A program made the translations under genes and the position numbers. A DNA stretch of 64,000 nucleotides. Origin: an uncultured Shewanella sp. Lineage in GTDB: Bacteria; Pseudomonadota; Gammaproteobacteria; Enterobacterales; Shewanellaceae. The notes beneath the pieces are model-generated. The model did no database searches. It was not told the origin of the DNA and saw nothing but the letters and a program-made list of their open reading frames with translations. Where the stretch lies: positions 62,001 to 126,000 of the forward strand of contig NZ_CANMWS010000019.1 in assembly GCF_947501665.1 (NCBI RefSeq), in the 5' to 3' direction. Shown here piece after piece: positions 55,016 to 63,697 of the stretch (position 1 is its first letter; each line of letters begins with the position of its first letter).

Positions 55016-56125
55016 ATGTTAATTAAAAGCCTGAAGATTGTCGGCGGCTGTTTGCTGATCGGAATACTGGTATTAATTTTTTTACTATTGCCAACGAAGG
55101 CAGAAAAGCTGGAAACTGAAAATAATGCCCTTGGCTATGTGGAGCTATTAAAGCAGGCTAAAAACAGTCAGCCTAATTCCAATGTTTATGCCTCTAGCCA
55201 GATCACCCCTGATAATCCGTTATTTGAGGGAGTATTGGCGTTACAACGAGGTCGCTACGGCCTTGCTGAGCAAAAGTTAAAACTGTTAATGGAGGCGGGT
55301 AATCTCGATGCCATGTTTTGGTATGCCGAGACCATTTTAGGTTCTAGTGTGTATGCTACACAGGAAGCGGGTGATTTGTTTCTTAAAGCAGCTAATGCGG
55401 GGCATGCCTATTCTGCATTGAAACTTGACCCCACTACCCGTGATTGTGAATTGTATCTTGGCTATCGTTGCAGTGAAGACTGGATTGAAAAGGGCGAAGT
55501 CTTGCTAAAAGCGCGTGCCGAGCAAGGGGATGTCAAGGCGCAGTATTATGCCAATGTGATAAAAAAACCTCGCTCTGAGGAAGATTATCAACGCAATATC
55601 GATTTAGTCACTCAAGCGGCTAATAATGGGTATTACATGCCCTTGATTGAAACGATTAAAAGGTTAGAACGCTATAACTCATTGGATAACAAAAAAAAAC
55701 AAGCCATTGTTAAATTGGTAACGTTAGCGGCAAATAATAATTTTGTACCTGCAATAGCCGCATCTTATAAATATACGAAGGATAAAAATCCCCAGCAAGC
55801 GGAAGAGCTGTTGCTTAAATTAGCGAGATTAGGAAATCGAATGGCAATCAATGCTACTTTTCATTTTGATTTTCAAGCGCTGCAACAGGGAGATGACAGT
55901 AAATTTTTTAATGCTTATAAGTTCGCTTTAGTCAGGGAAATTATTTTCAGAAAAAACAATAATACCGAATCTATGGGATGGGCAATTGTAAGGAAGGAAA
56001 TCCGCCCTTTTAGAGATGGTGAAAAAGATCACATTAAACTGGCTGCCGAGGAGTTCATCAATCAAATGACGCCTATGATTTATATCGATGAAATGCATCC
56101 GCAATATACTCGCTTTGATCATTAG
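55016..56125 (+). CDS. membrane-anchored Sel1/TPR-like protein, putative immunity protein 1
   Basis: A 369-residue protein with an N-terminal membrane anchor (about 8-27, GGCLLIGILVLIFLLLP) and a periplasmic helical body with Sel1/TPR-like repeats (AGNLDAMFWYAETILGSSVY, LKARAEQGDVKAQYYANV, TQAANNGYYMPLIETI). It follows the effector at 18 bases, the place of an immunity gene. Two paralogues lie downstream (57161 and 60519). The first 80 and last 25 residues (MTPMIYIDEMHPQY) are nearly conserved among them while the centre varies, as expected of immunity proteins matched to different toxins. It contains a run of nine A at 55691-55699. Immunity function is inferred from position. Confidence 0.7.
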   Translation: MLIKSLKIVGGCLLIGILVLIFLLLPTKAEKLETENNALGYVELLKQAKNSQPNSNVYASSQITPDNPLFEGVLALQRGRYGLAEQKLKLLMEAGNLDAMFWYAETILGSSVYATQEAGDLFLKAANAGHAYSALKLDPTTRDCELYLGYRCSEDWIEKGEVLLKARAEQGDVKAQYYANVIKKPRSEEDYQRNIDLVTQAANNGYYMPLIETIKRLERYNSLDNKKKQAIVKLVTLAANNNFVPAIAASYKYTKDKNPQQAEELLLKLARLGNRMAINATFHFDFQALQQGDDSKFFNAYKFALVREIIFRKNNNTESMGWAIVRKEIRPFRDGEKDHIKLAAEEFINQMTPMIYIDEMHPQYTRFDH

Positions 56126-56287
56126 TTTTCCAGATATTAGTTAACCTGCTTTCATTTAAGTTTTTTATTTAGCTATCTAACTTATTTACCTATTTAACTG
56201 CCGCGAGCTTTTGTTTTTTAATGGAAGCCAGCGGTAGCGATGGCCACATCCTTAGGGTTAACCATGGCCCTTTTTGTTTAACATCGG
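56126..56287. other. degenerate effector sequence upstream of the displaced C-terminal piece
   Basis: From about 56225 the DNA resembles the effector sequence at about 54180 (the GGTAGCG and GGGTTAAC blocks), but the reading frame is lost before ATG 56288. This shows that the downstream piece was cut from a larger effector-like gene. Confidence 0.55.
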
Positions 56288-57082
56288 ATGTTACTGCCTT
56301 TTGAGGTGTTGGCGAATTATAAAAAGAAGACCTTAGAGAAGGACTATGCGCCGACTATTGCTAAACATATGATGTTGACCGAGCAATATAAACAAACTCA
56401 ATTATGGGTAGAAAATTTGCCGCCAGAAACGCTGGCACCGCTGCTCACGTGTTTGATTAATGCCAAACATTACACCTTAAAAGAGCGTTTGGACATGACA
56501 TGGGAGTCCATTTGGGCAAAAGACGACACTGGTAATAAGAGTCAAAATGCTAAGAACTCAATACCCGCCAATAAAACCGACGCTGATAACGCCGCTCAAT
56601 TAAAAGCCGTGTTGCAGATTCTTAAATGGATCACTCCAGCGACTAACGCCAGTGATATTGATAAACAAAACAAGTGCAGCCAGTTTGAAAAAACGCTGGC
56701 GCGCATGGGCGGCGAAACGGGGCAATTGTGGGTCAATCAGCAAGATAAGTATCAATTGATATTAGCAAACTGGATGCAGTTAGCGTTTTTTGTAAAAGTG
56801 CATACACAACAACAAGATAAATTATTAACTTATAAATTATTTAATGGTGCTTGCCAAGTTTTATGCCAAAATTTACGCGTATTTATCTATAAACAGGCTA
56901 AAGACTACCTGATAAATGGCCAGCCTTATACCGTATATAAATCTAAGTTTCTGATTTATTATGCAGGCCCTGAGTCTGAAGATAAAGTAATTAATGAACA
57001 ACATCAGGGGCTTAAACAGCAGGTCTTGCAGCAAGTGAACGCGCTTGACGCAAAACCCTATACATTAGAGATCCCAAGGTGA
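56288..57082 (+). CDS. displaced C-terminal piece of the LysM effector (variant)
   Basis: A 264-residue frame aligning with effector residues 1014-1271 (MLLPFEVLANYKKKT against MLLPFEVLADYKKTV; shared LWVENLPPETLAPLL and KCSQFEKTLARMG). The two pieces differ in the middle and end. There is no ribosome site, so it is probably an orphan toxin-end cassette rather than a stand-alone gene. Such silent C-terminal ends are known for polymorphic toxins and Rhs proteins. It precedes immunity-like gene 2 by 78 bases. Confidence 0.7.
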   Translation: MLLPFEVLANYKKKTLEKDYAPTIAKHMMLTEQYKQTQLWVENLPPETLAPLLTCLINAKHYTLKERLDMTWESIWAKDDTGNKSQNAKNSIPANKTDADNAAQLKAVLQILKWITPATNASDIDKQNKCSQFEKTLARMGGETGQLWVNQQDKYQLILANWMQLAFFVKVHTQQQDKLLTYKLFNGACQVLCQNLRVFIYKQAKDYLINGQPYTVYKSKFLIYYAGPESEDKVINEQHQGLKQQVLQQVNALDAKPYTLEIPR

Positions 57083-57160
57083 TATCCAGTTCGTAATAAA
57101 TGAGTTAAAAAATACATTAAAGAATAACGAGAATTATAAGTTTAAGGTTGAAAAATAAAC

Positions 57161-58270
57161 ATGCTAAAAACAGTATTTAAGCGAGTCGGTCTCCTTCTTT
57201 TGTTGGCGTTAGTGGTGTTTATTGCGTTGATTATTTATCGCAAAATGCCTAGTGAGGCGCAAAAGTTACGAACGCAAAACAATGCTCTTGGTTACGTTGA
57301 GCTGTTGGGACAAGCTAAGGTGAGTAAGCCTAATCCCAATGTGTATGCCTCCAGCCAAATAACACCGGACAATCCTTTGTTTAAAGGGGTACTGGCGTTG
57401 CAGCAAGGTCGTAGGGATATTGCAGATAAAGAGTTATCTGCGTTGGCGGAGGCAGGCAATGTGGATGCCATGTACTGGTATGCCGAAACTATGTTAGGTG
57501 TGAATGTTAATTACTCTATCAAAGCAGCGGACTTATTCGTTAAGGCTGCAGAATTAGGGAATCCTTATGCGGCGTTAAGATTAACGCCGGGCACCTCAGA
57601 TTGTAAACGCTATTTAGGTTACCGTTGCAGTGAGGAGTGGGTGGAAAAAGGTGAAGCCTTACTCAAAGCACGCGCCGAGCAAGGGGATGTCAAGGCCCAG
57701 TATTATGCCAACGTGCGCAGTGCTCGAGGTTCCAAAGCGGATTATGACTACAATATTGCTTTAGTCACCCAAGCCGCCAATCAAGGCTATTACATGCCCT
57801 TAATGGAACAAATATCATGGCTTGAAGAAGATAAGTCATTGGATGACAAAAAAAAACAAGCCATTGCTGAGTTGTTAACGTTAGCGGCGAATAATAATTT
57901 TGTTCCAGCAATGGAAGAATTGTTTTTTGAATATAAGCCTGAAATATCAACTGAGCAATTTGAACAACTTAGACAACAAGCTGCTAAATTGGGGGCTCGT
58001 TATGCGTTTGTAAGTTATTTCGAGACTTATTTAGATCCGGCTGAGTCAGGGAATAAGCAAGCACAATTGGATTTTTATCGTGTTGCATTATTAGAAAAAC
58101 AATACAAAGGCGAAATTATGAGAGTATTTGAATTTGCAGAAGGAGATACTTTCCTTGCATTGACTAAGGATGAAAAGCAAGCCGTTCAACAGCAAGTCGA
58201 TGAATTTATCAGTAACATGACACCAGTGATCTACATAGATGAATTGCATACTGAATATGGTAAGTATTAG
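57161..58270 (+). CDS. membrane-anchored Sel1/TPR-like protein, putative immunity protein 2
   Basis: A 369-residue paralogue of the gene at 55016. Its anchor differs (GLLLLLALVVFIALIIYRK), but the following AQKLRTQNNALGYVELL and SQITPDNPLFKGVLALQ blocks and the C-terminal MTPVIYIDELHTEYG are shared. The central part (about 230-330) diverges. It carries a run of nine A at 57848-57856. It is presumed to protect against the variant toxin end encoded just before it. Confidence 0.7.
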   Translation: MLKTVFKRVGLLLLLALVVFIALIIYRKMPSEAQKLRTQNNALGYVELLGQAKVSKPNPNVYASSQITPDNPLFKGVLALQQGRRDIADKELSALAEAGNVDAMYWYAETMLGVNVNYSIKAADLFVKAAELGNPYAALRLTPGTSDCKRYLGYRCSEEWVEKGEALLKARAEQGDVKAQYYANVRSARGSKADYDYNIALVTQAANQGYYMPLMEQISWLEEDKSLDDKKKQAIAELLTLAANNNFVPAMEELFFEYKPEISTEQFEQLRQQAAKLGARYAFVSYFETYLDPAESGNKQAQLDFYRVALLEKQYKGEIMRVFEFAEGDTFLALTKDEKQAVQQQVDEFISNMTPVIYIDELHTEYGKY

Positions 58271-58334
58271 TCATCTAGTCGCTTCACTTTCATGATTTAA
58301 GGTTTCAGAATTTAATCTCTTTTTATTTAGCTAC

Positions 58335-58364
58335 CGCAGTATTGTCTTTTTAGGTAATGCTGCG
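58335..58364 (+). terminator. hairpin after immunity-like gene 2
   Basis: CGCAGTATTG pairs, apart from one position, with TAATGCTGCG around a TCTTTTTAGG loop. The same hairpin recurs at 61688-61717. Confidence 0.5.
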
Positions 58365-58464
58365 TTGCTATGGTTAAAGGTTTATTAAAATAAAAAGACA
58401 GCGGGTACAAGTAGTGTCAAGAATGCTATTACGTCTGGCTTGATGATGGCATTGAGATGCTGCG

Positions 58465-58744
58465 ATACCCAAGCCACTTGGAGGTGCTGGATTCAGCTTG
58501 AATTAAAACACTTTTAGACAAGGCATTTAGCTGATAGCTTAGTTATTCTAAGTTGATGTTCAATAACGCAGTATAACGGTGTTTTAAACCAGCCCGTAGG
58601 GAGAGCGTACAAACACCAATATCGAAGTTGTACTGCCTTAAAAGGCAATAAGCATCTCAATCTCTTTCTTTTAAACAGTGCGACGTCTTGAATTAAGCCC
58701 TTTTACGGACTCTGAAAACATATACTTTCAAGTGGCTTGGGTAT
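58465..58744 (-). mobile_element. MITE copy overlapping the start of the next gene
   Basis: Left end ATACCCAAGCCACTTG (58465-58480) and right end CAAGTGGCTTGGGTAT (58729-58744) are perfect inverted repeats. The interior matches the 14616 element in reverse orientation, though its ends differ (AAGCCACTTG in place of GTGATACTTG). The right 67 bases encode the first 22 codons of the gene at 58678. Confidence 0.8.
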
Positions 58745-59406
58745 GTAATGGCCCGTTAGGTTTGGAGCCTAATAAAAGCCTCTATGGGCATTTACATCAA
58801 CCCAATGAGGCCTATTATCGTTTAGTGAGTTATTTAAATCAGCCGCAACTTGAACTGACCCAGCTATCAGATCACGATCTTAGCCAGTTGCAGCCGCTAT
58901 TACAGGAGAAAGGTATAAGCCCCAATGCTAATGTCAATACAAGAGCTAATACAAATGCTAGCCAAGTGAATCAGCCTAATCGCCGCATCAGCGTCAAGGC
59001 CCACTTTCCTAACTGGTTTAAGCCTAATGATTATCGCTTGCAAGTACGCCTGATTAAAGAGACTAAATTACCTTTAGGGCCTAAGTCCCAATATATTCCT
59101 ACAATGAGAGAGGAAGTGGCGAATTTCACTCCTGTCTATCAGGAAACGGCGCTAGGCCTTGATATTCTGCTGCATAAACCAGTAGGAGGCCTTGAAAAGC
59201 AGCGCATTAATGGTGTGAAAAAAGATGCCATTATCAATTATCAATTACAGCTCAAGCTGCAATTGATTGCACAAAAGAGCAATGATGATGCGTGGGTTTT
59301 CCCCGCTCCTAAAGTGGAAGATACTAGCGTGTATAGCCACGCCGATCACACGCCCGACTTTAGCAATGATGAACAAGCCTTTTGGCTCTATCAAGAGTGG
59401 GCTTAA
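58678..59406 (+). CDS. unknown protein whose start lies in a MITE (copy 1)
   Basis: A 242-residue protein of unknown family, starting at GTG 58678. The first 22 codons are the end of the MITE, so the natural N-terminus of this family is probably different, or was lost. The remainder is beta-rich, with RRISVKAHFPNWFKPNDYRL and ALGLDILLHKPVGGLEKQR. There is no ribosome site in good position (TCTTTCTTTTAAACA precedes). A second copy lies at 62031 with an almost identical N-terminal half. It precedes the DUF6708-like gene. Confidence 0.5.
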   Translation: MRRLELSPFTDSENIYFQVAWVCNGPLGLEPNKSLYGHLHQPNEAYYRLVSYLNQPQLELTQLSDHDLSQLQPLLQEKGISPNANVNTRANTNASQVNQPNRRISVKAHFPNWFKPNDYRLQVRLIKETKLPLGPKSQYIPTMREEVANFTPVYQETALGLDILLHKPVGGLEKQRINGVKKDAIINYQLQLKLQLIAQKSNDDAWVFPAPKVEDTSVYSHADHTPDFSNDEQAFWLYQEWA

Positions 59407-59471
59407 TGCCCACTAGCTCGCTAAAGTGGTGACTCAATAGAATTTAGAATATCAATTAATAAGAGACAGTT

Positions 59472-60495
59472 ATGACTAAAGCCACAAGCGTACCAGCTGG
59501 TTCTAATGCTAACGGTAAAGGTAATGTTGAGGGCAGGAATGAGAAACAACCCTCAGCAAGAGAATATTATGCCAACACGGCTTACTCAAGTGAGATGTGG
59601 AAGCAACAGCCCCACAATAAAAAGCATACTTTTTCGGGTATGTTTGAGCTGGCGGTAAATGACATTCGCAATGTCATTCCCGATGGCTATTTGAATGACG
59701 GCTATGAATTAGCGCACGCCGATTCCACTCCAGAAGAAGATGAAATTCCCTTTCGTTTTAATCATGAAAAAATTTGCACAGTCAAAGGCACGCGGGACTT
59801 TTTCGCCATCATTTGTACTTTAGGTGGTTATATGACTTTGATAGGGGGGGATTTTTACTTTTGGAGGGCTAATATTTTTGCTTCTTGATTACAATGATCC
59901 TGAAGATTTTCAATTTTCATTAGATTTCTTGATTCAATTTGGTCTGCTGCCTATGTTCATTGCGAGTGTACTGATTGGCATAACTAAGCTTCCACTGGCT
60001 ATCACTAAAATTATTTTTGGCACTTTAGTGCGGGATTTTGAGTTTAATCGCCGCACGGGCATGCTGACCCGCTGGAAGTATATTCCCCTAACAGGGATCA
60101 AACGCCGCACTATCTCTAAGCCTTTCAGTGAATTTGTGCCTTATGTGCATCAGCTCAGAACGGGCGCAGGCACAGGCGCGGGCTGGCGTGTGATCATGAT
60201 GCATAAGGATTCTCGCCGTTTAAGCTTTGGCTCCTTTAACATGGTGAATGTCATCTCCCACGGCGATGCTATGGCCTTTTGGGATTTCATTCAGTGCTAC
60301 ATGGATATCAGCCGCCCTTTGCCTGATACTCCTATCTTAGAGATCCACAGACAAAAAGATCCTGTCACTCGCGAGCATGATGAACAAACTGGCCGCCCCG
60401 AGCGCTACTGGCGTGATATGACCCACGATGAAATCCAAGTCAAAGCCATGGAAATGCGCCAACGCATCGAACGCCTCGCCAAAGGCGAAGAATAA
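59472..60495 (+). pseudogene. DUF6708-like membrane protein split by a run of seven G
   Basis: Two frames, 59472-59888 and 59878-60495, join into one protein if one base of the G7 run at 59844-59850 is removed. Frame one ends at a stop 38 bases later; the corrected reading continues GGYMTLIGG, IFTFGGLIFLLLDYNDPEDF, a transmembrane stretch. The joined protein would have about 340 residues with two membrane helices and a C-terminal domain (FEFNRRTGMLTRWKYIPL, PFSEFVPYVHQL) resembling DUF6708 proteins found in T6SS loci. Upstream TAAGAGACAG gives a ribosome site for ATG 59472. A truncated copy is at 62817. It may be a real mutation, slippage or sequencing error. Confidence 0.65.
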
Positions 60496-60496
60496 A

Positions 60497-60517
60497 AGTG
60501 GGGTCAGAGTAAACTTT
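60497..60517. repeat. GTGGGGTCAGAGT motif at module boundary
   Basis: AGTGGGGTCAGAGTAAACT lies between the end of the DUF6708-like gene and the third immunity-like gene. It resembles a motif that I recall flanking REP-associated transposases in marine gammaproteobacteria; the family assignment is from memory. Confidence 0.35.
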
Positions 60518-60518
60518 A

Positions 60519-61630
60519 ATGGCCATGAAGATTTTTAAGATTATCGGTGGCTGTTTGCTGATTAGTATACTGGTATTAATTTTTTTACTATTGCCAACGA
60601 AGGCAGAAAAGCTGCGCAGTGACAATAATGCTTTAGGTTATTTGGAATTATTGAAGAAAGCTAAAGTCAGTCAGCCTAACCCCAATGTCTATGCCTCAAG
60701 CCAGATCACCCCTGATAATCCAGTGTTTAAAGGAGTATTGGCGTTGCAGCGCAGGCGTTTAGATATTGCAGTCAAAGAACTGTTACCTTTGGCGGAAGCG
60801 GGCAATGTGGATGCCATGTATTGGTACGGTGAAACCATCTTGTATGCCGGAGCCTATAATTCTATGTCTGGTGCCGAGTGGCTGGAAAAAGCAGCGAAAT
60901 TGGGCAACCCCTATGCAGCACTACGTTTCGATCCTGATAATGAAGACTGCAAATATTATTTAGCGGGTCGCTGTAGCGAGGAGTGGGCTGAAAAAGGCGA
61001 AGCCTTGCTTAAAGCACGTGCCGAGCAAGGGGATGTCAAGGCACAGTACTATACTAATGTGCGCATTAAACGAGGTTCAGCCGAGGATTATCAATTTAAT
61101 ATTGATTTAGTCACGCAGGCGGTCAATCAAGGTTACTACATACCTCTAATGCAACAAATATCATGGCTTGAAGAAGATAAGTCATTGGATGACAAAAAAA
61201 ACAAGCCATTGTTGAGCTGTTGACTCTAGCAGCTAATAATCATTTTATTCCCGCACTGTCTATTTTGTACAATAACTATCAAGATATGATTGGGCTCGAG
61301 AAAACCTATGAATACAAATGGCAAGCAGCCAATCTGGGTCACAGCAGTGCACTGTTTCACGTTGGTGATTATTATGCTCAGCAAGCAAGCGTTAATGATC
61401 GTTTACCGCTGAAAATGTTGTATATGACAGCTGCAGTAGATCAAAAATTGTTTGCCGAAAAGAGTGCGTTGGATATCGCTGATTATACAGTTGAAGAAGA
61501 GCTAGGCCTTAAATTGATAAAAGCGGAGCGTGAGCAAGGGTTGATCGATGCCGATGAGTTTATCAGTCAAATGACGCCTGTGATCTACATCGATGAGCTA
61601 CACCCGCAATATGGCCGATTTGGCTTTTAG
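60519..61630 (+). pseudogene. frameshifted immunity-like gene 3
   Basis: The third paralogue. Frame one (60519-61223) matches the 55016 protein from the anchor (GGCLLISILVLIFLLLP) through LEEDKSLDDKK, then stops; frame two (61220-61630) carries the divergent centre and the shared end (MTPVIYIDELHPQYGRF). The break is at an A8 run (61194-61201), where both sisters have A9. Restoring one A gives a 370-residue protein. It lacks a toxin piece upstream and a clear ribosome site. Confidence 0.8.
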
Positions 61631-61687
61631 TTGGTTTCATTTCTTATGATTTAGCACATGTGAATTTAAGTTCTGTTGATTTAGCAA

Positions 61688-61717
61688 CGCAGTATTGTCT
61701 TTTTAGGCAATGCTGCG
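61688..61717 (+). terminator. hairpin after immunity-like gene 3
   Basis: CGCAGTATTG and CAATGCTGCG pair except at one position (G-T). Equivalent to 58335-58364. Confidence 0.5.
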
Positions 61718-61817
61718 TTGCTATGGTTAAAGGTTTATTAAAATAAAAAGACAGCGGGTACAAGTAGTGTCAAGAATGCTATTACGTCTGGCTTGATGAT
61801 GGCATTGAGATGCTGCG

Positions 61818-62097
61818 ATACCCAAGCCACTTGGAGGTGCTGGATTCAGCTTGAATTAAAACACTTTTAGACAAGGCATTTAGCTGATAGCTTAGTTATT
61901 CTAAGTTGATGTTCAATAACGCAGTATAACGGTGTTTTAAACCAGCCCGTAGGGAGAGCGTACAAACACCAATATCGAAGTTGTACTGCCTTAAAAGGCA
62001 ATAAGCATCTCAATCTCTTTCTTTTAAACAGTGCGACGTCTTGAATTAAGCCCTTTTACGGACTCTGAAAACATATACTTTCAAGTGGCTTGGGTAT
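61818..62097 (-). mobile_element. MITE copy, duplicated together with the gene at 62031
   Basis: Appears identical to 58465-58744 over its length, at a constant offset of 3353 bases, so it was copied with its neighbours, not inserted separately. Confidence 0.8.
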
Positions 62098-62747
62098 GTA
62101 ATGGCCCGTTAGGTTTGGAGCCTAATAAAAGCCTTTATGGCCACCTACACCAACCCAATGAAGCCTATTATCGTTTGGTGAGTTATTTAAATCAGCCGCA
62201 ACTGGAACTGACCCAGCTGTCGGATCACGATCTTAGCCAGTTAAAGCCGCTGTTAGCGCAGCAAGGGCTCAGTGCTAATACAAGTGCTTATCAGAGCACG
62301 AGCCTGAATCAATTGCCCAATCGTCGCATTAGCGTCAAGGCACACTTTCCTAACTGGTTTAAGCCCAATGATTATCGCCTGCAAGTGCGCCTGATTAAAG
62401 AGACTAAATTACCTTTAGGGCATAAGTCTCAATATATTCCTGCAACGAGAGAGGAAGTGGCAAATTTTATTCCTGTCTATCAGGAAACGGCGCTAGGCCT
62501 AGATATTCTGCTGCATAAGCCAGTAGGAGGCCTTGAAAAGCAGCGTATTAATGGTGTGAAAAAAGATGCCATTATTAATTATCAATTACAGCTCAAGCTG
62601 CAATTGATCGCACAAAAGAGCAATGATGATGCGTGGGTTTTCTCCGCTCCTAAAGTTGAAGATACCAGCGTGTTTAGCAACGCCGATTACACTCCAAATT
62701 TTGGCAATCAAGAACAAGCCTTTTGGCTCTATAAAAAGTGGGCTTAA
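62031..62747 (+). CDS. unknown protein whose start lies in a MITE (copy 2)
   Basis: A 238-residue paralogue of 58678. The first 60 residues are identical, the linker (about 75-95) varies, and the rest is near-identical with changes at the end. GTG 62031 and the first 22 codons again come from the MITE. Its neighbour, a copy of the DUF6708-like gene, is cut short. Confidence 0.5.
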   Translation: MRRLELSPFTDSENIYFQVAWVCNGPLGLEPNKSLYGHLHQPNEAYYRLVSYLNQPQLELTQLSDHDLSQLKPLLAQQGLSANTSAYQSTSLNQLPNRRISVKAHFPNWFKPNDYRLQVRLIKETKLPLGHKSQYIPATREEVANFIPVYQETALGLDILLHKPVGGLEKQRINGVKKDAIINYQLQLKLQLIAQKSNDDAWVFSAPKVEDTSVFSNADYTPNFGNQEQAFWLYKKWA

Positions 62748-62816
62748 AGGTGATGGGATTGATAATTAGGCCATTTCACTGAATAATATAAATAAAACAA
62801 TAAATAAGAGACAGTT

Positions 62817-62924
62817 ATGACTAAAGCCACAAGTGTACCAGCGGGTGTTGATGCTAACGATAAAGGTAATGTTAATACTAATTATGGATCAGTGATAGCA
62901 TTAACTGTATCTAATTTTATGTAA
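62817..62924 (+). pseudogene. 5' stub of the DUF6708-like gene
   Basis: ATG 62817 with the same TAAGAGACAG ribosome site as at 59472. About 19 codons match (TKATSVPAG), then the sequence diverges and stops after 35 codons. It marks the right edge of the duplicated segment, near 62875. Confidence 0.75.
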
Positions 62925-62939
62925 AATAAAGACATATTT

Positions 62940-62970
62940 AAACCATTTTCCTGATGGTTAAATGGTTTTT
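62940..62970 (+). terminator. terminator-like hairpin
   Basis: AAACCATTT pairs with AAATGGTTT and is followed by T residues, before the heat-shock gene. Confidence 0.65.
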
Positions 62971-62990
62971 CAATTTTTTTATTTTTTAAC

Positions 62991-63019
62991 CTTGAATTTT
63001 ATTTAAGCTATCCCTATAT
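62991..63019 (+). promoter_or_regulatory. sigma-32-like promoter of the Hsp20 gene
   Basis: CTTGAAT (62991-62997) and CCCTATAT (63012-63019) with 14 bases between resemble the heat-shock consensus CTTGAAA and CCCCATNT. The leader to the gene would be about 160 bases. Confidence 0.5.
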
Positions 63020-63184
63020 CATTAATGAGGCCGATGATAGGCTTCAATTTATCAAAGCAGTGCCGAAAGGGCTGCATGTCACTGATGTTTAATCAGGTTT
63101 ATTAAGGTGACAGTGATAAAGCACTAAGTGCGGCGTGTGCCGGCTTAACAATTTTAAATATTGCTTAATTGCGAGGATATTATT

Positions 63185-63631
63185 ATGCGTAACTATGACT
63201 TAACTCCCCTATACCGTAGTGCCATTGGTTTTGACCGTTTAGCTCAACTGGCTGAGCATGCAGCATCGAAAAAAGCCAACTCAGGCTATCCACCTTATAA
63301 TATTGAACTGATTGATGAGAATCATTACCGCATTACTATGGCGGTGGCAGGTTTCAATATGAATGAGCTCGATATTACCAATGAAGGTGATAAATTACTT
63401 GTTAAAGGCATTAAGCCAGAAACCAGTACAGAACGTAACTATTTATATCAAGGTATTGCTGAGCGAGAGTTTGAACGGACTTTTCAGCTCGCTGATCACG
63501 TCAAAGTCGTGGGAGCAAATCTTGAAAATGGATTACTGGATATCGACCTTGAACGTGAGATCCCAGAGGCGCTTAAGCCTAGAAAAATTGCCATTAATCA
63601 AGGCAAGATAGTCAATTCAAGTGAGAAGTAA
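63185..63631 (+). CDS. ibpA: small heat-shock protein Hsp20/IbpA
   Basis: A 148-residue Hsp20-family chaperone. It opens RNYDLTPLYRSAIGFDRLAQ, followed by an alpha-crystallin domain (ENHYRITMAVAGFNMNELDI) and a C-terminal strand with the usual A-x-x-x-x-L-G-like motif (GLLDIDLEREIPEALKPRKIAI). IbpA holds unfolded proteins for ClpB/DnaK. ATG 63185 is supported by GAGGA upstream and the family start; an in-frame extension to 63161 is unlikely. A sigma-32-like promoter precedes it and a terminator follows. Confidence 0.93.
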   Translation: MRNYDLTPLYRSAIGFDRLAQLAEHAASKKANSGYPPYNIELIDENHYRITMAVAGFNMNELDITNEGDKLLVKGIKPETSTERNYLYQGIAEREFERTFQLADHVKVVGANLENGLLDIDLEREIPEALKPRKIAINQGKIVNSSEK

Positions 63632-63674
63632 TCATTTATTCAAAGTGATATGACTTGATATGATGAAAGTAGTT

Positions 63675-63697
63675 AAGGGAGCTTAGGCTCCCTTTTT
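63675..63697 (+). terminator. terminator of ibpA
   Basis: AAGGGAGC, TTAG, GCTCCC and a T run. Confidence 0.85.
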
